64,000 nucleotides of DNA, from contig PMFA01000021.1 of the NCBI GenBank assembly GCA_003155915.1, forward strand, positions 89,358 to 153,357. Reading direction: 5' to 3'. The stretch is from Acidimicrobiaceae bacterium. Lineage in GTDB: Bacteria; Actinomycetota; Acidimicrobiia; Acidimicrobiales; RAAP-2. The notes below the pieces were generated by a model. That model searched no databases. It was not told the origin of the DNA and saw nothing but the letters and a program-made list of their open reading frames with translations. Below are positions 52,538 through 64,000 of this stretch, piece by piece; positions within the stretch are counted from its first letter, which is position 1, and each line of letters opens with the position of its first letter. Made by a program: the position numbers and the translations under genes.

Positions 52538-53680
52538 ATGCACAACATTCTCGCCTACGTCGCCGTCATCGCCGTGGGCGCGGTCGTGACCTTGGTGGCG
52601 AACGTGCCGGCGAGGAAGATTTCGTTGCGCATCGGCTACACGGCGCTGCCCGACGAACGGAAGGTCCACCAGGTCACCACGCCCTACGGCGGGGGTGCGG
52701 CGATGCTGGTCGGCTTTTGCGTCGCGCTCCTGGTCGCCATGGCCATCCCTGCACTTCGCAACATCATCCTCTCCTCGCACGAGATGTTCGGTGTGCTGCT
52801 CGCGGCCGGCGTGATCTTCGTGGTGGGTGTGTTGGACGACTTTCGCGAGATGAGCGCACCGGCGAAAGTCGCCGGTCAGTTCCTCGCCGCGTCGATCCTG
52901 TACTTCAGTGGCGCCACGATGTACCAACTGAAACTGCCCTTCGCCGGATTCATCGTGCTCGGTCCCTCGATCCTGCCGATCATCACGGCGGTGTGGGTCT
53001 TCGCGCTCTCGAACGCGGTCAATCTCATCGACGGGCTCGACGGCTTGGCCGGCGGCATCGTCGCGATCGCGTCGGGCACGCTCTGTCTCTACGGTCTGCG
53101 CTTAGAGGCCCTCGGACTCCTGCCCAGCAACAACGTGGGACCGTTGATCGCGGCCCTCACCTGCGGCATCTGTCTCGGTTTCTTACGCGACAACTTTCAC
53201 CCGGCGAAGCTCTTCATGGGCGACGCGGGGGCGTTGATGTTGGGACTGCTGATGAGCGCCTCGACGATGGTGATCGGGGGGAGGACCCCACCGGCGAGCG
53301 GCGTGACGTTCTTCTTCTTCGCACCGCTGTTGATTCCCGTGTTCATCCTCGGCGTCCCGTTGATCGACGCCGTCTGGGCGTTCGTTCGACGAACGGTGTC
53401 GGGACAGGGATTTCACACCCCGGACAAGAACCACATTCACCACCGATTGATGCGCCTGGGCCACGGTCACAAACGCACGGTGGTGATTTTGTGGCTCTGG
53501 ACGGCGGTGCTGTGCGGCTTCGTCCTGTTGCCGCTCTTCGACCGGCAGGCGAACGTATTCATCCCCCTGGGCGTCGCGCTTCTGTTGATCGGTCTGATGA
53601 CGTGGTTCAGCCCCCTGGTCAATCGCCTGTACTACCGCGGCGAAGAGGCCCGGCGAGAACGCGAGAGCGCGCGCCGGTGA
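52538..53680 (+). CDS. wecA: Undecaprenyl-phosphate sugar-1-phosphate transferase (WecA/TagO)
   Basis: Polytopic membrane enzyme (380 aa, about eleven helices) that transfers a HexNAc-1-phosphate from UDP-sugar to the lipid carrier, starting arabinogalactan-, teichoic- or other wall-polymer linkers. Catalytic motifs are VLDDFREM, NAVNLIDGLDGLAGG and NFHPAKLFMGDAGALMLG, and the HIHHRLMRLGHGH loop is the UDP-sugar-recognition His motif of WecA. The position directly before the ATP synthase genes is conserved in actinobacteria (rfe in mycobacteria). Confidence 0.92.
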   Translation: MHNILAYVAVIAVGAVVTLVANVPARKISLRIGYTALPDERKVHQVTTPYGGGAAMLVGFCVALLVAMAIPALRNIILSSHEMFGVLLAAGVIFVVGVLDDFREMSAPAKVAGQFLAASILYFSGATMYQLKLPFAGFIVLGPSILPIITAVWVFALSNAVNLIDGLDGLAGGIVAIASGTLCLYGLRLEALGLLPSNNVGPLIAALTCGICLGFLRDNFHPAKLFMGDAGALMLGLLMSASTMVIGGRTPPASGVTFFFFAPLLIPVFILGVPLIDAVWAFVRRTVSGQGFHTPDKNHIHHRLMRLGHGHKRTVVILWLWTAVLCGFVLLPLFDRQANVFIPLGVALLLIGLMTWFSPLVNRLYYRGEEARRERESARR

Positions 53681-53934
53681 ACGACTCTCCGGGCGAACCC
53701 GAGCCGCCCACACCCTCTGAACAGGAGAATGAGCCGGTCAAGGACCTACCGGGGGTGTTCGCGCTTCTGACCATGGGCACGACCGTGGCGATGATCATCG
53801 CCGTCTTCGTCGTACTCGGCATTTGGGCCGACCGTGCGTGGGGGACCGCGCCGTGGGGTCTTCTAATCGGGATAACATTAGGAACGGTCGCCGCCGTGGT
53901 GAGCGTGGTAAAGCAAGTCCGGCGTTTCCTTTAG
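53677..53934 (+). CDS. AtpZ/AtpI-type ATP synthase accessory protein
   Basis: Small membrane protein (85 aa) with a hydrophilic Pro/Glu-rich N-terminus and two helices (~31-50 and ~58-77) carrying GIWADRAWGTAPWGLLIG, the pattern of the AtpZ/putative F0F1 assembly family. GTG 53,677 overlaps the wecA stop. It is followed by a second, distinct accessory membrane protein. A role in F0 assembly or Mg2+ handling is inferred from the family. Confidence 0.78.
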   Translation: MNDSPGEPEPPTPSEQENEPVKDLPGVFALLTMGTTVAMIIAVFVVLGIWADRAWGTAPWGLLIGITLGTVAAVVSVVKQVRRFL

Positions 53935-53941
53935 AAACCCA

Positions 53942-54355
53942 TTGCTCGTGCTAGAAAACCTCCCAACCGACACACTGCCGCGCCTCCTCCGTCGCACCAC
54001 ACTTTCGGCCATCATCGTTGGAGTCGTGGGCTTCGTCGTGACCATCTTCGTGGCCCCGCTGCTCGCTGCCCTCGGCGTCGTGATCGGCGTGGGCATGGCG
54101 ATCGCGAACCTCCGGTTCCTCGACGGCCAAACCGCCAAGGTCGAGATGCGCGGCGAGCAGAGCACGAAGGCGGTTCGCCGCCAACTGGGTGGCCGGACCA
54201 CGGCGCGTTTGGCGCTGATGACGGTCGTCGTCATCGCCGCCGTCTTCCTGAACGCCCCGCTCGGAATCGGTATTGTGTCAGGGCTCGTGCTATATCAGCT
54301 CGTGTTTGTGGTCAACGTTATGCGTGTCGTAACGAGCCAGGGAGGAATGGGGTGA
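53942..54355 (+). CDS. atpI: ATP synthase subunit I-like protein
   Basis: Four-helix membrane protein (137 aa) matching the ATP synthase I family in pattern and position, just before atpB. AtpI assists c-ring assembly. The start is TTG 53,942 or GTG 53,948; neither has a clear ribosome-binding site. It overlaps atpB by four bases. With the preceding gene it makes two accessory membrane proteins in a row. Confidence 0.75.
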   Translation: MLVLENLPTDTLPRLLRRTTLSAIIVGVVGFVVTIFVAPLLAALGVVIGVGMAIANLRFLDGQTAKVEMRGEQSTKAVRRQLGGRTTARLALMTVVVIAAVFLNAPLGIGIVSGLVLYQLVFVVNVMRVVTSQGGMG

Positions 54356-55149
54356 CGATGCTGTACGCCGCGAAGACGATTCACGTCGGCGATCACCCTC
54401 ACTTCGGCCTTTTCGGCTTGACCTTTGACACGGACATCGCCATGTCGACCGCGCTCGCGCTGGCCATCATCATCTTCATGGGCTATCGACTGCGCAAGAC
54501 CGTCACGGATGGCGTGCCGGGAAAATTTCAGCTCATCTGGGAGATCCTGCTCGTCGACATGGTGGGCGACCTCGTCAAGTCCTCCCTGGGCGACAAGGGC
54601 AAGCGATTCATTCCACTGGGCATGACCGTCTTTGTTTTTGTGTTGGTCTCCAATTGGATTGGCTTCCTGCCGACTGCGATGCATCCCGGGCAATCGGGAG
54701 AGATCTTTCCGGCCCCCACGAGCGACGTGAATCTGCCCCTCGCCCTCGCGCTCTTTGTCATCGTGTGGGTGCATATCGAATCACTGCGCGAGCGACACCT
54801 CGGGGGCTACATCAAGCATTACGGTAAGCCGGCCGGGTGGTTGACGCCGATCAACCTCATTGAAGAGGTCACCAAGCCCATCACGTTGACGCTTCGTCTT
54901 TTCGGCAATCTGTTCTCCGGTGGCCTGATAATCGTGGTCGTGGCAGCTCTCGCGTCGAAAGCACTCGGTCCCTTCGAAGTCATATGGAAGCCCTTCGATC
55001 TCGCTATTGGGTTGATCCAGGCGTACATATTCATGTTGCTCACGATCATCTACCTCGATATGGCGACGAGCCACGAGGATGAGCACGAAGAGAAGCACGA
55101 GAAGAAGAAGAAAATCAAGAGCACTGCAGTACTCGAGACGTCGCAGTAA
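54352..55149 (+). CDS. atpB: ATP synthase F0 subunit a
   Basis: Membrane stator subunit (265 aa) that forms the proton half-channels with the c ring. The essential arginine is in EEVTKPITLTLRLFGNLFSGG, followed by GLIQAYIFMLLTIIYLDMAT. A His/Glu/Lys-rich tail (HEDEHEEKHEKKKK) extends the C-terminus. GTG 54,352 is favoured over ATG 54,358 by the spacing to GGAGG at 54,341-54,345. Confidence 0.95.
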   Translation: MTMLYAAKTIHVGDHPHFGLFGLTFDTDIAMSTALALAIIIFMGYRLRKTVTDGVPGKFQLIWEILLVDMVGDLVKSSLGDKGKRFIPLGMTVFVFVLVSNWIGFLPTAMHPGQSGEIFPAPTSDVNLPLALALFVIVWVHIESLRERHLGGYIKHYGKPAGWLTPINLIEEVTKPITLTLRLFGNLFSGGLIIVVVAALASKALGPFEVIWKPFDLAIGLIQAYIFMLLTIIYLDMATSHEDEHEEKHEKKKKIKSTAVLETSQ

Positions 55150-55171
55150 CACCAACCAGGAGGAATAGAAA

Positions 55172-55438
55172 ATGGCAGCACAAACAGTCGCAGGTGCGAT
55201 CGGAATTGCGGGAGCACTCGTCGGTGGCGGACTCGCCCTCGGTGGCGGTGCCATCGGCGCGGCGATCGGCGACGGCCTGGCCGGGAGCCAGACAATCGCG
55301 GCGATCGCTCGTCAGCCCGAGATTGAGGCCAAGGCGCGCACGTACTTCTTCTTGACCGTCGGACTGGTCGAGGCGATGTACTTCATCAACCTGTTGTTCA
55401 TGATTGTGTTCGTGTACGTATTCGCAAAGATCAAGTAG
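55172..55438 (+). CDS. atpE: ATP synthase F0 subunit c
   Basis: Two-helix c-ring protein (88 aa). Helix 1 is Gly-rich ([22 protein letters not shown]), the loop is ARQPE, and helix 2 carries the ion-carrying Glu in [15 protein letters not shown]. The residues after Glu (Ala-Met) do not fit the sodium-binding pattern, so it is a proton type. AGGAGG lies upstream. Confidence 0.95.
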   Translation: MAAQTVAGAIGIAGALVGGGLALGGGAIGAAIGDGLAGSQTIAAIARQPEIEAKARTYFFLTVGLVEAMYFINLLFMIVFVYVFAKIK

Positions 55439-55502
55439 TTCAGAACGCACTCCCGTTCGTCGAACGGGCCGATTTTCTCGAACTAGATAGAAGGGCATTG
55501 AG

Positions 55503-56021
55503 ATGATTGCGTCGATTTTCCTGCTTCCGAACGGCACATTCTTTATTGAACTCGTGACGGTGGTGGTGATACTGCTGCTGATGACGAAGTACATCCTGCC
55601 GCCCCTCAACAAGGCGCTGGAGGCCCGTCAAGAGAAGATTCGCGAGTCACTGGCAGCGGCCGATGCCGCCAAGGCCGAAGCGGCCGCGGCCGGCGACGAA
55701 CGCCAGCACCTCCTCGCTACGGCGAGGGACCAGGCTCGTGAAATCGTGGCGGCCGCTCAAGCGACCTCGGATCAGGTGAAGGCCGAGGCCGCAGGTCGTG
55801 GTCAGAGCGAATACGACCGACTCATCGCCAACGCGAACGCCGAAGTGGATACCGCGCGCCAGCGCGCCATCGACGAGGCCTCGGCGCGGATCGGCGAAGT
55901 CGTCTTTGACCTGGTCAACCAGATCGTCGGACGCGAAGTGGACGAGAGTTCACACCAGGATCTGGTCCGTGAAGCCGTTGCCGCCTTGAACGTCGAAGCG
56001 GCCCGGGGACCTATTCACTGA
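55503..56021 (+). CDS. atpF: ATP synthase F0 subunit b
   Basis: Peripheral stalk subunit (172 aa). There is one N-terminal membrane helix (FFIELVTVVVILLLMTKYILPPL) and then a long Ala/Glu/Arg-rich coiled coil to the C-terminus. It is a separate gene from delta, unlike the b-delta fusion partner seen in mycobacteria. atpH starts two bases after its stop. Confidence 0.93.
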   Translation: MIASIFLLPNGTFFIELVTVVVILLLMTKYILPPLNKALEARQEKIRESLAAADAAKAEAAAAGDERQHLLATARDQAREIVAAAQATSDQVKAEAAGRGQSEYDRLIANANAEVDTARQRAIDEASARIGEVVFDLVNQIVGREVDESSHQDLVREAVAALNVEAARGPIH

Positions 56022-56023
56022 TC

Positions 56024-56935
56024 ATGCTGCCCAAGCTCGAAGGATACGCCGCTGCCCGATTGGGTTCACTGGACGCCGCCGCGCTCGCGACGGTCACCGG
56101 GGAGCTCGCATCGCTCGAACAGACCGTCCTCGGTCGCGCCGACCTCCGAGCCGTACTTACCGATACGTCAATCGCCAGCGCGTCGCGCGGACTGATCGCC
56201 CACGACGTCCTGAGCGGCAAGGTCCACGACGTCACTCTTCAGATCGCGGTCTACGCCGCCAGTCACGCTCCGGCTCAAGAGGTTCCGCACGCGCTCGGAG
56301 AACTGGCCATCGCCGCCAGAGAGCTCGTGCAGGACGGCACGTACCCGCTCGGCGGCCTCGGTCTCTTGGCGTCGCGCCAACGCGTCGCCGGTTACGCCGA
56401 CGCCCAACTCGATGACGTCGACGCGCAGAACTTCGACGAGATCGAAGACGAACTCTTCCGTTGGGCGCGTACCGTCGAAGGCAACCTCGAACTGCGACGC
56501 CTGCTGCTCGACCGCGACGCCGATCTCGCGTCGCGCCTCGGCACCGTCCAGGCCCTGCTCGGTGACAAGGTCGACGTCGTCACCCTCGCCCTCGCAAAGT
56601 TCGTCATCGAAGGGGGTCGCGCTCGTGACGTCGTCGGGACGCTGGACTACCTCGTGGACTACGTCGCCAAGGCCCGGGACTGGCGGGTCGCGCGCGTGCA
56701 CACCGCGCGACCACTCGATGAGCAGAGTCGGGCCGACCTCGTCACGTCGCTGACGGCGCTTACCGGGAAGAACGTGGAACTCCAGGTCGCCGACAGTCCC
56801 GAGTTGCTCGGCGGGATTCTCGTCGAGATCGGCGACCTGCGACTGGACGCGACGACCCGCGCGCGTCTGGGCGCGCTGCGTGACGCCGTCTCGCCGGGCC
56901 ACTTGTACGAATCGTCTTTGAATCGAAATGACTAA
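56024..56935 (+). CDS. atpH: ATP synthase F1 subunit delta (long form)
   Basis: Connects the b stalk to the F1 head (303 aa, against about 180 in most bacteria). The extra length is an N-terminal repeat: residues ~5-105 (GSLDAAALATVTGELASLEQTVLGRADLRAVLTD) resemble the regular delta N-domain at ~115-215 (DAQNFDEIEDELFRWARTVEGNLELRRLLLD). The C-terminal part carries ADSPELLGGILVEIGDLRLDATTRARL. A similar long form occurs in Streptomyces, so it is a lineage trait. Confidence 0.92.
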   Translation: MLPKLEGYAAARLGSLDAAALATVTGELASLEQTVLGRADLRAVLTDTSIASASRGLIAHDVLSGKVHDVTLQIAVYAASHAPAQEVPHALGELAIAARELVQDGTYPLGGLGLLASRQRVAGYADAQLDDVDAQNFDEIEDELFRWARTVEGNLELRRLLLDRDADLASRLGTVQALLGDKVDVVTLALAKFVIEGGRARDVVGTLDYLVDYVAKARDWRVARVHTARPLDEQSRADLVTSLTALTGKNVELQVADSPELLGGILVEIGDLRLDATTRARLGALRDAVSPGHLYESSLNRND

Positions 56936-56950
56936 GAAAAGGAACCTGTG

Positions 56951-58471
56951 ATGACAGAGCTCACCATTAGCGCCAACGAGATCACCGAGGCCCTGCGCAA
57001 GCACGTGACGGAGTTCAATCCCGCCGTCGGCGCCGAGCAGGTCGGTCGGGTCGTCGAGGTCGGCGACGGTATCGCGCGCGTCTCCGGTCTGCCTTCGGCC
57101 AAGGTCAACGAGCTCCTCGAGTTCGAAGACGGCACGCTCGGACTCGCGATGAACCTCGACGAGGACACGATCGGCGCCGTCGTGCTCGGTTCGGTCGACA
57201 CGATCGAAGAGGAGCAGGTCGTGCGCGCGACCGGACGCATCTTGAACATGCCCGTCGGTGACGGGTTGCTCGGTCGGGTGGTGAACGCCATCGGCGAGCC
57301 GATTGACGGCAAGGGGCCGCTCGTCAATCCCAAGCAGCGGCGCATGGAGATTCAGGCGCCGGGCATCACCGGACGTCAGCCCGTCTCTGAGCCACTGCAG
57401 ACCGGTATCAAGGCCATCGACGCGATGACGCCCGTGGGTCGCGGACAGCGCGAACTCATCATCGGCGACCGCAAGACTGGCAAGACGACCGTCGCCATCG
57501 ACACGATTCTGAACCAGAAGGGCCAGGGCGTGAAGTGCATCTACGTCGCCATCGGCCAGAAGAACTCGTCGGTCGCTCAGACCGTGAAGGTCCTAGAGGA
57601 CTTCGGCGCACTCGAGTACACCGTCGTCGTGGTCGCGTCGGCCGGTGACCCCGCGCCGTTCAAGTTTCTCGCCCCCTACGCCGGCTGCGCGATTGGTCAG
57701 GAGTGGATGGACTCGGGCGAGCACGCCCTCGTCGTCTACGACGACCTCTCGAAGCAGGCCGAGGCCTACCGCCAGATCTCGTTGCTCCTTCGTCGCCCAC
57801 CGGGTCGCGAGGCCTACCCCGGTGACGTCTTCTACCTCCACAGTCGTCTGCTCGAGCGCGCCGCCAAGCTGAGTGACGAGCGCGGCGGGGGATCGTTGAC
57901 CGCGCTGCCGATCATCGAGACCAAGGCCGGTGACATCTCGGCCTACATCCCGACCAACGTGATCTCGATTACCGACGGTCAGATCTTCTTGCAGTCCGAC
58001 CTCTTCTACTCCGGCGTGCGTCCCGCGATCGACGTGGGTAACTCGGTGTCGCGCGTCGGTGGCGCGGCCCAGATCAAGGCCATGCGCTCGGTCGCGGGGA
58101 CGCTCAAGATCGACCTCGCCCAGTTCCGCGACCTCGAGTCCTTCGCGACCTTCGGTTCGGAGTTGGACAAGTCGTCCCAGCGTCAGCTCGACCGGGGCTA
58201 TCGCCTCACCGAGTTGCTCAAGCAGGGCCTCAATGCGCCGATGCCGGTCGAAGAGCAGTGCATCGCGATCTACGCCGGCACCAAGGGCTGGCTCGACACG
58301 ATTCCCGTTGAGGACGTTCGTCGATTCGAGACCGAGCTGTTGATCAACTTCCGGGCGCAACACGCGGACCTGCTCTACGCGATTCGAGAGACCGGCGCGC
58401 TGCCCGAGTCGAACTCACTCGACGCCGCGATGCAGCTGTTCGTGAACAGCTTCGCCGTCACGACGAAGTAG
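56951..58471 (+). CDS. atpA: ATP synthase F1 subunit alpha
   Basis: Non-catalytic nucleotide-binding subunit (506 aa). The P-loop is [13 protein letters not shown], and [14 protein letters not shown] is the ATP synthase alpha/beta signature. The N-terminal beta-barrel includes [19 protein letters not shown] 56,951 is used instead of the adjacent GTG 56,948 because of better spacing to AAAAGGA. Confidence 0.97.
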   Translation: MTELTISANEITEALRKHVTEFNPAVGAEQVGRVVEVGDGIARVSGLPSAKVNELLEFEDGTLGLAMNLDEDTIGAVVLGSVDTIEEEQVVRATGRILNMPVGDGLLGRVVNAIGEPIDGKGPLVNPKQRRMEIQAPGITGRQPVSEPLQTGIKAIDAMTPVGRGQRELIIGDRKTGKTTVAIDTILNQKGQGVKCIYVAIGQKNSSVAQTVKVLEDFGALEYTVVVVASAGDPAPFKFLAPYAGCAIGQEWMDSGEHALVVYDDLSKQAEAYRQISLLLRRPPGREAYPGDVFYLHSRLLERAAKLSDERGGGSLTALPIIETKAGDISAYIPTNVISITDGQIFLQSDLFYSGVRPAIDVGNSVSRVGGAAQIKAMRSVAGTLKIDLAQFRDLESFATFGSELDKSSQRQLDRGYRLTELLKQGLNAPMPVEEQCIAIYAGTKGWLDTIPVEDVRRFETELLINFRAQHADLLYAIRETGALPESNSLDAAMQLFVNSFAVTTK

Positions 58472-58503
58472 TCAGTCAAAGAGCTAGCGAGAAAGGAGGA
58501 GCA

Positions 58504-60838
<2,335 letters not shown>

Positions 60839-60840
60839 CC

Positions 60841-61269
60841 GTGGCCACACTGAAGGTCGAGATCGTGACGCCCGAGGCCCCGTTGTGGGTCGGGGAGGCG
60901 ACGGCACTGGTGGCGAGGTCTACCGAGGGCTGGTTCACGGTCTTGCCCGAGCACATGGACATGGTCGGTGACGTCGTGCCGAGCGTGGTGCGTGTCGGGA
61001 CCACGGAGGGTGAGATCGCCATTGCGGTCCACGGCGGGTTCTTCCAGGTCGGTCCCGGCGAGGGAGAAGACGAGACGCTCGCCACGGTCCTCGCGGGCAT
61101 CGCCGAGAAGGTGGACGAGATAGACGTGGCCCGCGCCCAGGCCGCCAAGGAAGCGGCGCAGGCGGAGATCGCCGCCGACAGCCGCAATGATCAGGAGACC
61201 GCGGCGAGCACGATGGCGCGAGCGGCGCTCGAACGCGCCGAACTTCGACTGAACGCCGCGAAGTCATAA
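60841..61269 (+). CDS. atpC: ATP synthase F1 subunit epsilon
   Basis: Rotor regulator (142 aa) with an N-terminal beta sandwich (VEIVTPEAPLWVGEATALVARSTEGWFTVLPEHMDMV) and a C-terminal Ala/Glu-rich helical hairpin that can inhibit ATP hydrolysis. GTG start two bases after the atpD stop. It ends the ATP synthase operon. Confidence 0.95.
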   Translation: MATLKVEIVTPEAPLWVGEATALVARSTEGWFTVLPEHMDMVGDVVPSVVRVGTTEGEIAIAVHGGFFQVGPGEGEDETLATVLAGIAEKVDEIDVARAQAAKEAAQAEIAADSRNDQETAASTMARAALERAELRLNAAKS

Positions 61270-61326
61270 CGCTGGCCGTCACGCGGTCGCCGGGTTCGCT
61301 CACGTTGAGCTCGAGGTTCGAATCGC

Positions 61327-61716
61327 CTACGTCGGTAGGAGCGATCGCGTAATCGCGAAAAGGAGTCCCGACATGCCGATGGACGAGGCGCCGGCCGCGG
61401 TGCACACCACGATGAGAAAGTCGTCGCCGATGAGATACCCGACCACGATCATGATGACGCCGGGCAGTGCGGACACTCCCGCCATTATCCATGTTCCGCG
61501 CGGTCGAGCGATCTTGGAACGGGCCTCGCGAACGGTTCGCTTGAATCGCAGGGACACCAACCCGATCGGAATGGTGCTCAAGAGCGCGCCGAGCGCGCCG
61601 GGCCACCTACCGGTCGCGAACAGGACGATTGCCGCGAGCAGCACGAGGGCTCCGAACATCGCATTGAAACGGACTAACGAGCGCGTGATCCTGCGGCCAT
61701 CCAAGACCTCGCTCAT
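61327..61716 (-). CDS. Hypothetical small membrane protein
   Basis: A 129-aa protein with about four hydrophobic segments and a basic cytoplasmic loop (RFKRTVREARSKIARPRG). ATG 61,716 is chosen because TACAAT on the minus strand (61,724-61,729) lies seven bases upstream, giving a leaderless message. An unrelated secreted protein occupies the equivalent place in mycobacteria. Function unknown. Confidence 0.65.
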   Translation of the reverse strand: MSEVLDGRRITRSLVRFNAMFGALVLLAAIVLFATGRWPGALGALLSTIPIGLVSLRFKRTVREARSKIARPRGTWIMAGVSALPGVIMIVVGYLIGDDFLIVVCTAAGASSIGMSGLLFAITRSLLPT

Positions 61717-61767
61717 GGGGGGTATTGTAGGACCTGTAATCAACCACGATCTGGGGTCACCGTACTA

Positions 61768-62058
61768 ATGCGCGTTGTCGACAAAATTGAACAAAGCGGC
61801 GTCAATCACTGGGGCAACAAGTACTCCGAACGCGCGACCTACGGCGACGCCATCGCCGATCAGTACGGCCGAGCTCAGATCTGGAAGCGTGTTACCTGGG
61901 CCTTTTATATCGTCGGTTTGGCGTTGATGTTCGCGCCCGATGGTCACACACTTCAATACGTGGGATGGATGCTCGCCACGATCGGACTCTTTCCGCTGGT
62001 CTGCTGGCTCAGCGAGCGATTCAAGTTCCGAAAGGCCGTCAAACTCGCGACCGAATAA
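61768..62058 (+). CDS. Hypothetical small membrane protein
   Basis: A 96-aa protein with a hydrophilic N-terminus (NHWGNKYSERATYGDAIADQYGRAQ), two helices (~43-57 and ~64-82) and a basic tail. It is divergent from the preceding membrane-protein gene by about 50 bases and convergent with the CBS gene. No ribosome-binding site is seen. Family not recognised. Confidence 0.6.
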   Translation: MRVVDKIEQSGVNHWGNKYSERATYGDAIADQYGRAQIWKRVTWAFYIVGLALMFAPDGHTLQYVGWMLATIGLFPLVCWLSERFKFRKAVKLATE

Positions 62059-62082
62059 AGAGTGGTGGCTGTCGTATCGTGC

Positions 62083-62514
62083 CTACCGCGCCGACACGTA
62101 GTCCAGCAGGTCTTTCTTGTCGTGCTCCAGTTCGTCGAAACGGGCCTTCACGACGTCGCCAATCGAGATCATGCCGACGAGTTGTCCTTCGTGCACGACT
62201 GGCAGGTGGCGTATGCGTCGCTCGGTCATGAGACCCATCAACTCGGTCACCGTCGTGGTCTCGTCACAGGTCTGAACGTCGGTCGACATAAGTTCTGAGA
62301 CGGTGGCTTCAAGTGCCTTGGCGCCATTGGTGGCCAGGGCACGCACGGCGTCGCGCTCGCTGAAGATGCCGACCAACGGCGGGACGGGACCGGTGACGAC
62401 GAGGGCTCCGATCCCGCGTTCCTTCAAGAGCGACAGCGCGTCGCTCACGGTGCGTTCTTGGGAAATCGTGGCCACGTCGTGGCTCTTGTTCGCTAAGAGA
62501 TTCGAAACCTGCAC
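62083..62514 (-). CDS. CBS-domain-pair protein
   Basis: Cytoplasmic protein (143 aa) made almost entirely of two CBS motifs (~10-65, SDALSLLKERGIGALVVTG; ~80-130, TVTELMGLMTERRIRHLPVV). Such stand-alone Bateman modules bind adenine nucleotides and modulate partner proteins. AAGGAGGT lies before the ATG. No partner is evident from its neighbours. Confidence 0.88.
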   Translation of the reverse strand: MQVSNLLANKSHDVATISQERTVSDALSLLKERGIGALVVTGPVPPLVGIFSERDAVRALATNGAKALEATVSELMSTDVQTCDETTTVTELMGLMTERRIRHLPVVHEGQLVGMISIGDVVKARFDELEHDKKDLLDYVSAR

Positions 62515-62654
62515 GACGACCTCCTTGTGGAAAGACGACCAATCAGAGCCCGGCGGGTTCTACTGCGGACCTTACGACGACGGGGAGTTCATTGCAATCG
62601 GAAGTGGAGCGTGAATCGCTGCGTAATCGTGCTTCGTGAACAATCGAACAAGTG

Positions 62655-63644
62655 TTAGAAGCCGGCGGACGTGAACTCTTCGAGTTTGTTGCGGCGGTGG
62701 AACGTCTCGATCGTCCTCACCGTGCCCGAACGTGAACGCACGACCATCGACTGCGTGGTCGCGCCGAAGTCGTGAAATCGCACACCGCGCAAGAAATCAC
62801 CGTCGGTGATCGCCGTCGCCGCGAAGAAGCAGTTGTCACTGGAGACCAGATCGTCGGTTGTCAGCACTCGTGTGAAGTCGTAACCCAGCGCCTCGGCCGA
62901 ACGGCGCTCCTCATCGTCGCGCGCGATCAGCATGCCCTGGATCTCGCCGCCGAGACCCTTCAGCGCCGCGGCCGCGATCACGCCCTCGGGCGTGCCGCCG
63001 ACTCCAATGAGAATGTCCGCGCCGGAATTCGGCCAGCCGGTCGCAATGGCGCCAGCGACGTCGCCGTCGGAGATTGAGAGCACGCGCGCACCGGTCTCGC
63101 GAACCTCCGCGAGCAGTGTTTCGTGGCGCGGACGATCGAGAATGACGACACCGAGTTCGGCAATCGGAATCTTCAGTCGCTTGGAGAGTTCGCTCAGGTT
63201 GTCGGTCACCGAGGCGTTGATGTCGACTGAACCGCGCCCGCGCGGTCCGACCGCGATCTTGTTCATGTAGACGCACGGTCCGGGGTTGAACATTGACCCG
63301 CGCTCGGACAGCGCAATGACCGACAGCGCGCCGTTGCGGCCCATCGCGGTGAGCGTCGTTCCGTCGACCGGGTCGACCGCGATGTCGACGAGCGGCGGAC
63401 GACCATCGCCGATCCGCTCTCCGTTGTAGAGCATGGGCGCGTCATCTTTTTCGCCCTCTCCGATGACGACGATGCCGTCCATCTCCACAGCGCCGAGCAC
63501 GAAACGCATCGCGTCGACCGCGGCGCCGTCGGCCGCGTTCTTGTCGCCGCGACCGGACCACCGCGCAGCGGCGATCGCGGCGGCTTCAGTGACGCGAATC
63601 AACTCAAGCGCGATATTGCGGTCCGGTCGGTACGGTTGGAGCAC
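62655..63644 (-). CDS. glpX: Fructose-1,6-bisphosphatase class II
   Basis: Gluconeogenic phosphatase (329 aa), the main FBPase type in actinobacteria. Metal-binding motifs are [12 protein letters not shown] and [19 protein letters not shown], with [20 protein letters not shown] near residue 200. The frame extends well upstream, but GTG 63,644 gives the typical [10 protein letters not shown] start and lies six bases after TACGCT. It is divergent from murA by 73 bases. Confidence 0.94.
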   Translation of the reverse strand: MLQPYRPDRNIALELIRVTEAAAIAAARWSGRGDKNAADGAAVDAMRFVLGAVEMDGIVVIGEGEKDDAPMLYNGERIGDGRPPLVDIAVDPVDGTTLTAMGRNGALSVIALSERGSMFNPGPCVYMNKIAVGPRGRGSVDINASVTDNLSELSKRLKIPIAELGVVILDRPRHETLLAEVRETGARVLSISDGDVAGAIATGWPNSGADILIGVGGTPEGVIAAAALKGLGGEIQGMLIARDDEERRSAEALGYDFTRVLTTDDLVSSDNCFFAATAITDGDFLRGVRFHDFGATTQSMVVRSRSGTVRTIETFHRRNKLEEFTSAGF

Positions 63645-63717
63645 GTCGCTAGCGTAGTGTCGCCGACCTCTTCGACCTCGTCCCGGGCCAATTCCCGTCA
63701 CCGGCAATACTTGTAGA
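63645..63717. promoter_or_regulatory. Divergent glpX-murA promoters
   Basis: On the minus strand TACGCT (63,651-63,656) is six bases before the glpX GTG; on the plus strand AATACT (63,706-63,711) is six bases before the murA GTG. Both genes would have leaderless messages. Confidence 0.5.
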
Positions 63718-64000
63718 GTGACAACCCTCGTCGTCAAGCCCGCCGGAGCACTCGAGGGCGACGTACAGGCCTTCGGCGCCAAAAACGCGGTCCTGAAGGA
63801 AATGGCGGCCTGCCTGCTCGCCACGGGAGAGCACCACTTGACCAACGTCCCGAATATCACGGACGTCACCATGATGGTGGAACTCCTCGAAGCGTTGGGC
63901 TGCACCGTCGCGCGTCCGGCTGACCACGAACTCTCAATCGACGTCCCCGAGGCTGCGGACATAAATCCAGTCGCCCCGGCCCGACTATTCGAGGCGATGC
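63718..64000 (+). CDS. murA: UDP-N-acetylglucosamine 1-carboxyvinyltransferase (5' part)
   Basis: First committed step of peptidoglycan synthesis. Only the first 94 codons are in the window. The motif [20 protein letters not shown], with the substrate-binding Lys-Asn pair, and [22 protein letters not shown] are typical of MurA. It follows the atp region as in mycobacteria. The reading frame is open to the window end. Confidence 0.93.
   Translation, partial: MTTLVVKPAGALEGDVQAFGAKNAVLKEMAACLLATGEHHLTNVPNITDVTMMVELLEALGCTVARPADHELSIDVPEAADINPVAPARLFEAM

Overview
The window looks like chromosome of a moderately high-GC actinomycete, most likely of the Acidimicrobiia or a related deep lineage (inference from gene content; no rRNA is present). 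Its backbone matches a gene order I know from Mycobacterium tuberculosis: argS, then lysA-hom-thrC-rho-rpmE-prfA-prmC-sua5, wecA, the ATP synthase operon, and murA. Two things differ here. About 33 kb lies between argS and lysA, which are normally adjacent, and no thrB follows thrC.

Left part (1-7 kb): a PIG-L/LmbE deacetylase, a SulP anion transporter, aconitase and argS.

Accessory block (7-29 kb): an NDMA-type zinc alcohol dehydrogenase; a PadR-controlled ABC exporter; a mycofactocin cluster (divergent mftF, then mftABCD and a mycofactocin-type SDR, with no mftE or mftR in the window); a MarR gene divergent from a secreted PHB-depolymerase-like esterase, with a shared operator; a cobalamin riboswitch ahead of a btuFCD-type uptake operon; pyruvate kinase; a trio made of a small Tat protein, a DUF4331 protein and a His-rich protein; a membrane HtrA-type protease; shikimate kinase; and an ICMT-like membrane methyltransferase.

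Island (29-40 kb): an intact tRNA-Arg(CCG) at 40,005-40,079 has a near-identical 53-bp copy of its 3' part at 31,281-31,333 and a more degraded one near 29,100-29,150. This looks like successive tRNA-site integrations. The first segment holds an ANT(2'')-like nucleotidyltransferase and an SGNH/DUF459 protein. The second holds a two-component system divergent from a MacAB-like efflux operon: a secreted Cys-repeat protein, an HlyD adaptor with a fibronectin-like insert bracketed by its only two cysteines, the ABC ATPase and permease, an anchored OB-fold-like protein, and a second ICMT-like enzyme. No integrase is visible.

Right part (40-64 kb): lysine and threonine biosynthesis, termination and translation factors (rho, rpmE, prfA, prmC, sua5), a thiolase-like gene, rpiB-glyA-wecA, atpZ/I-BEFHAGDC, small membrane proteins, a CBS protein, glpX, and the start of murA, which runs off the window.

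Many start codons sit six bases after a -10-like hexamer, which suggests that leaderless transcripts are common.
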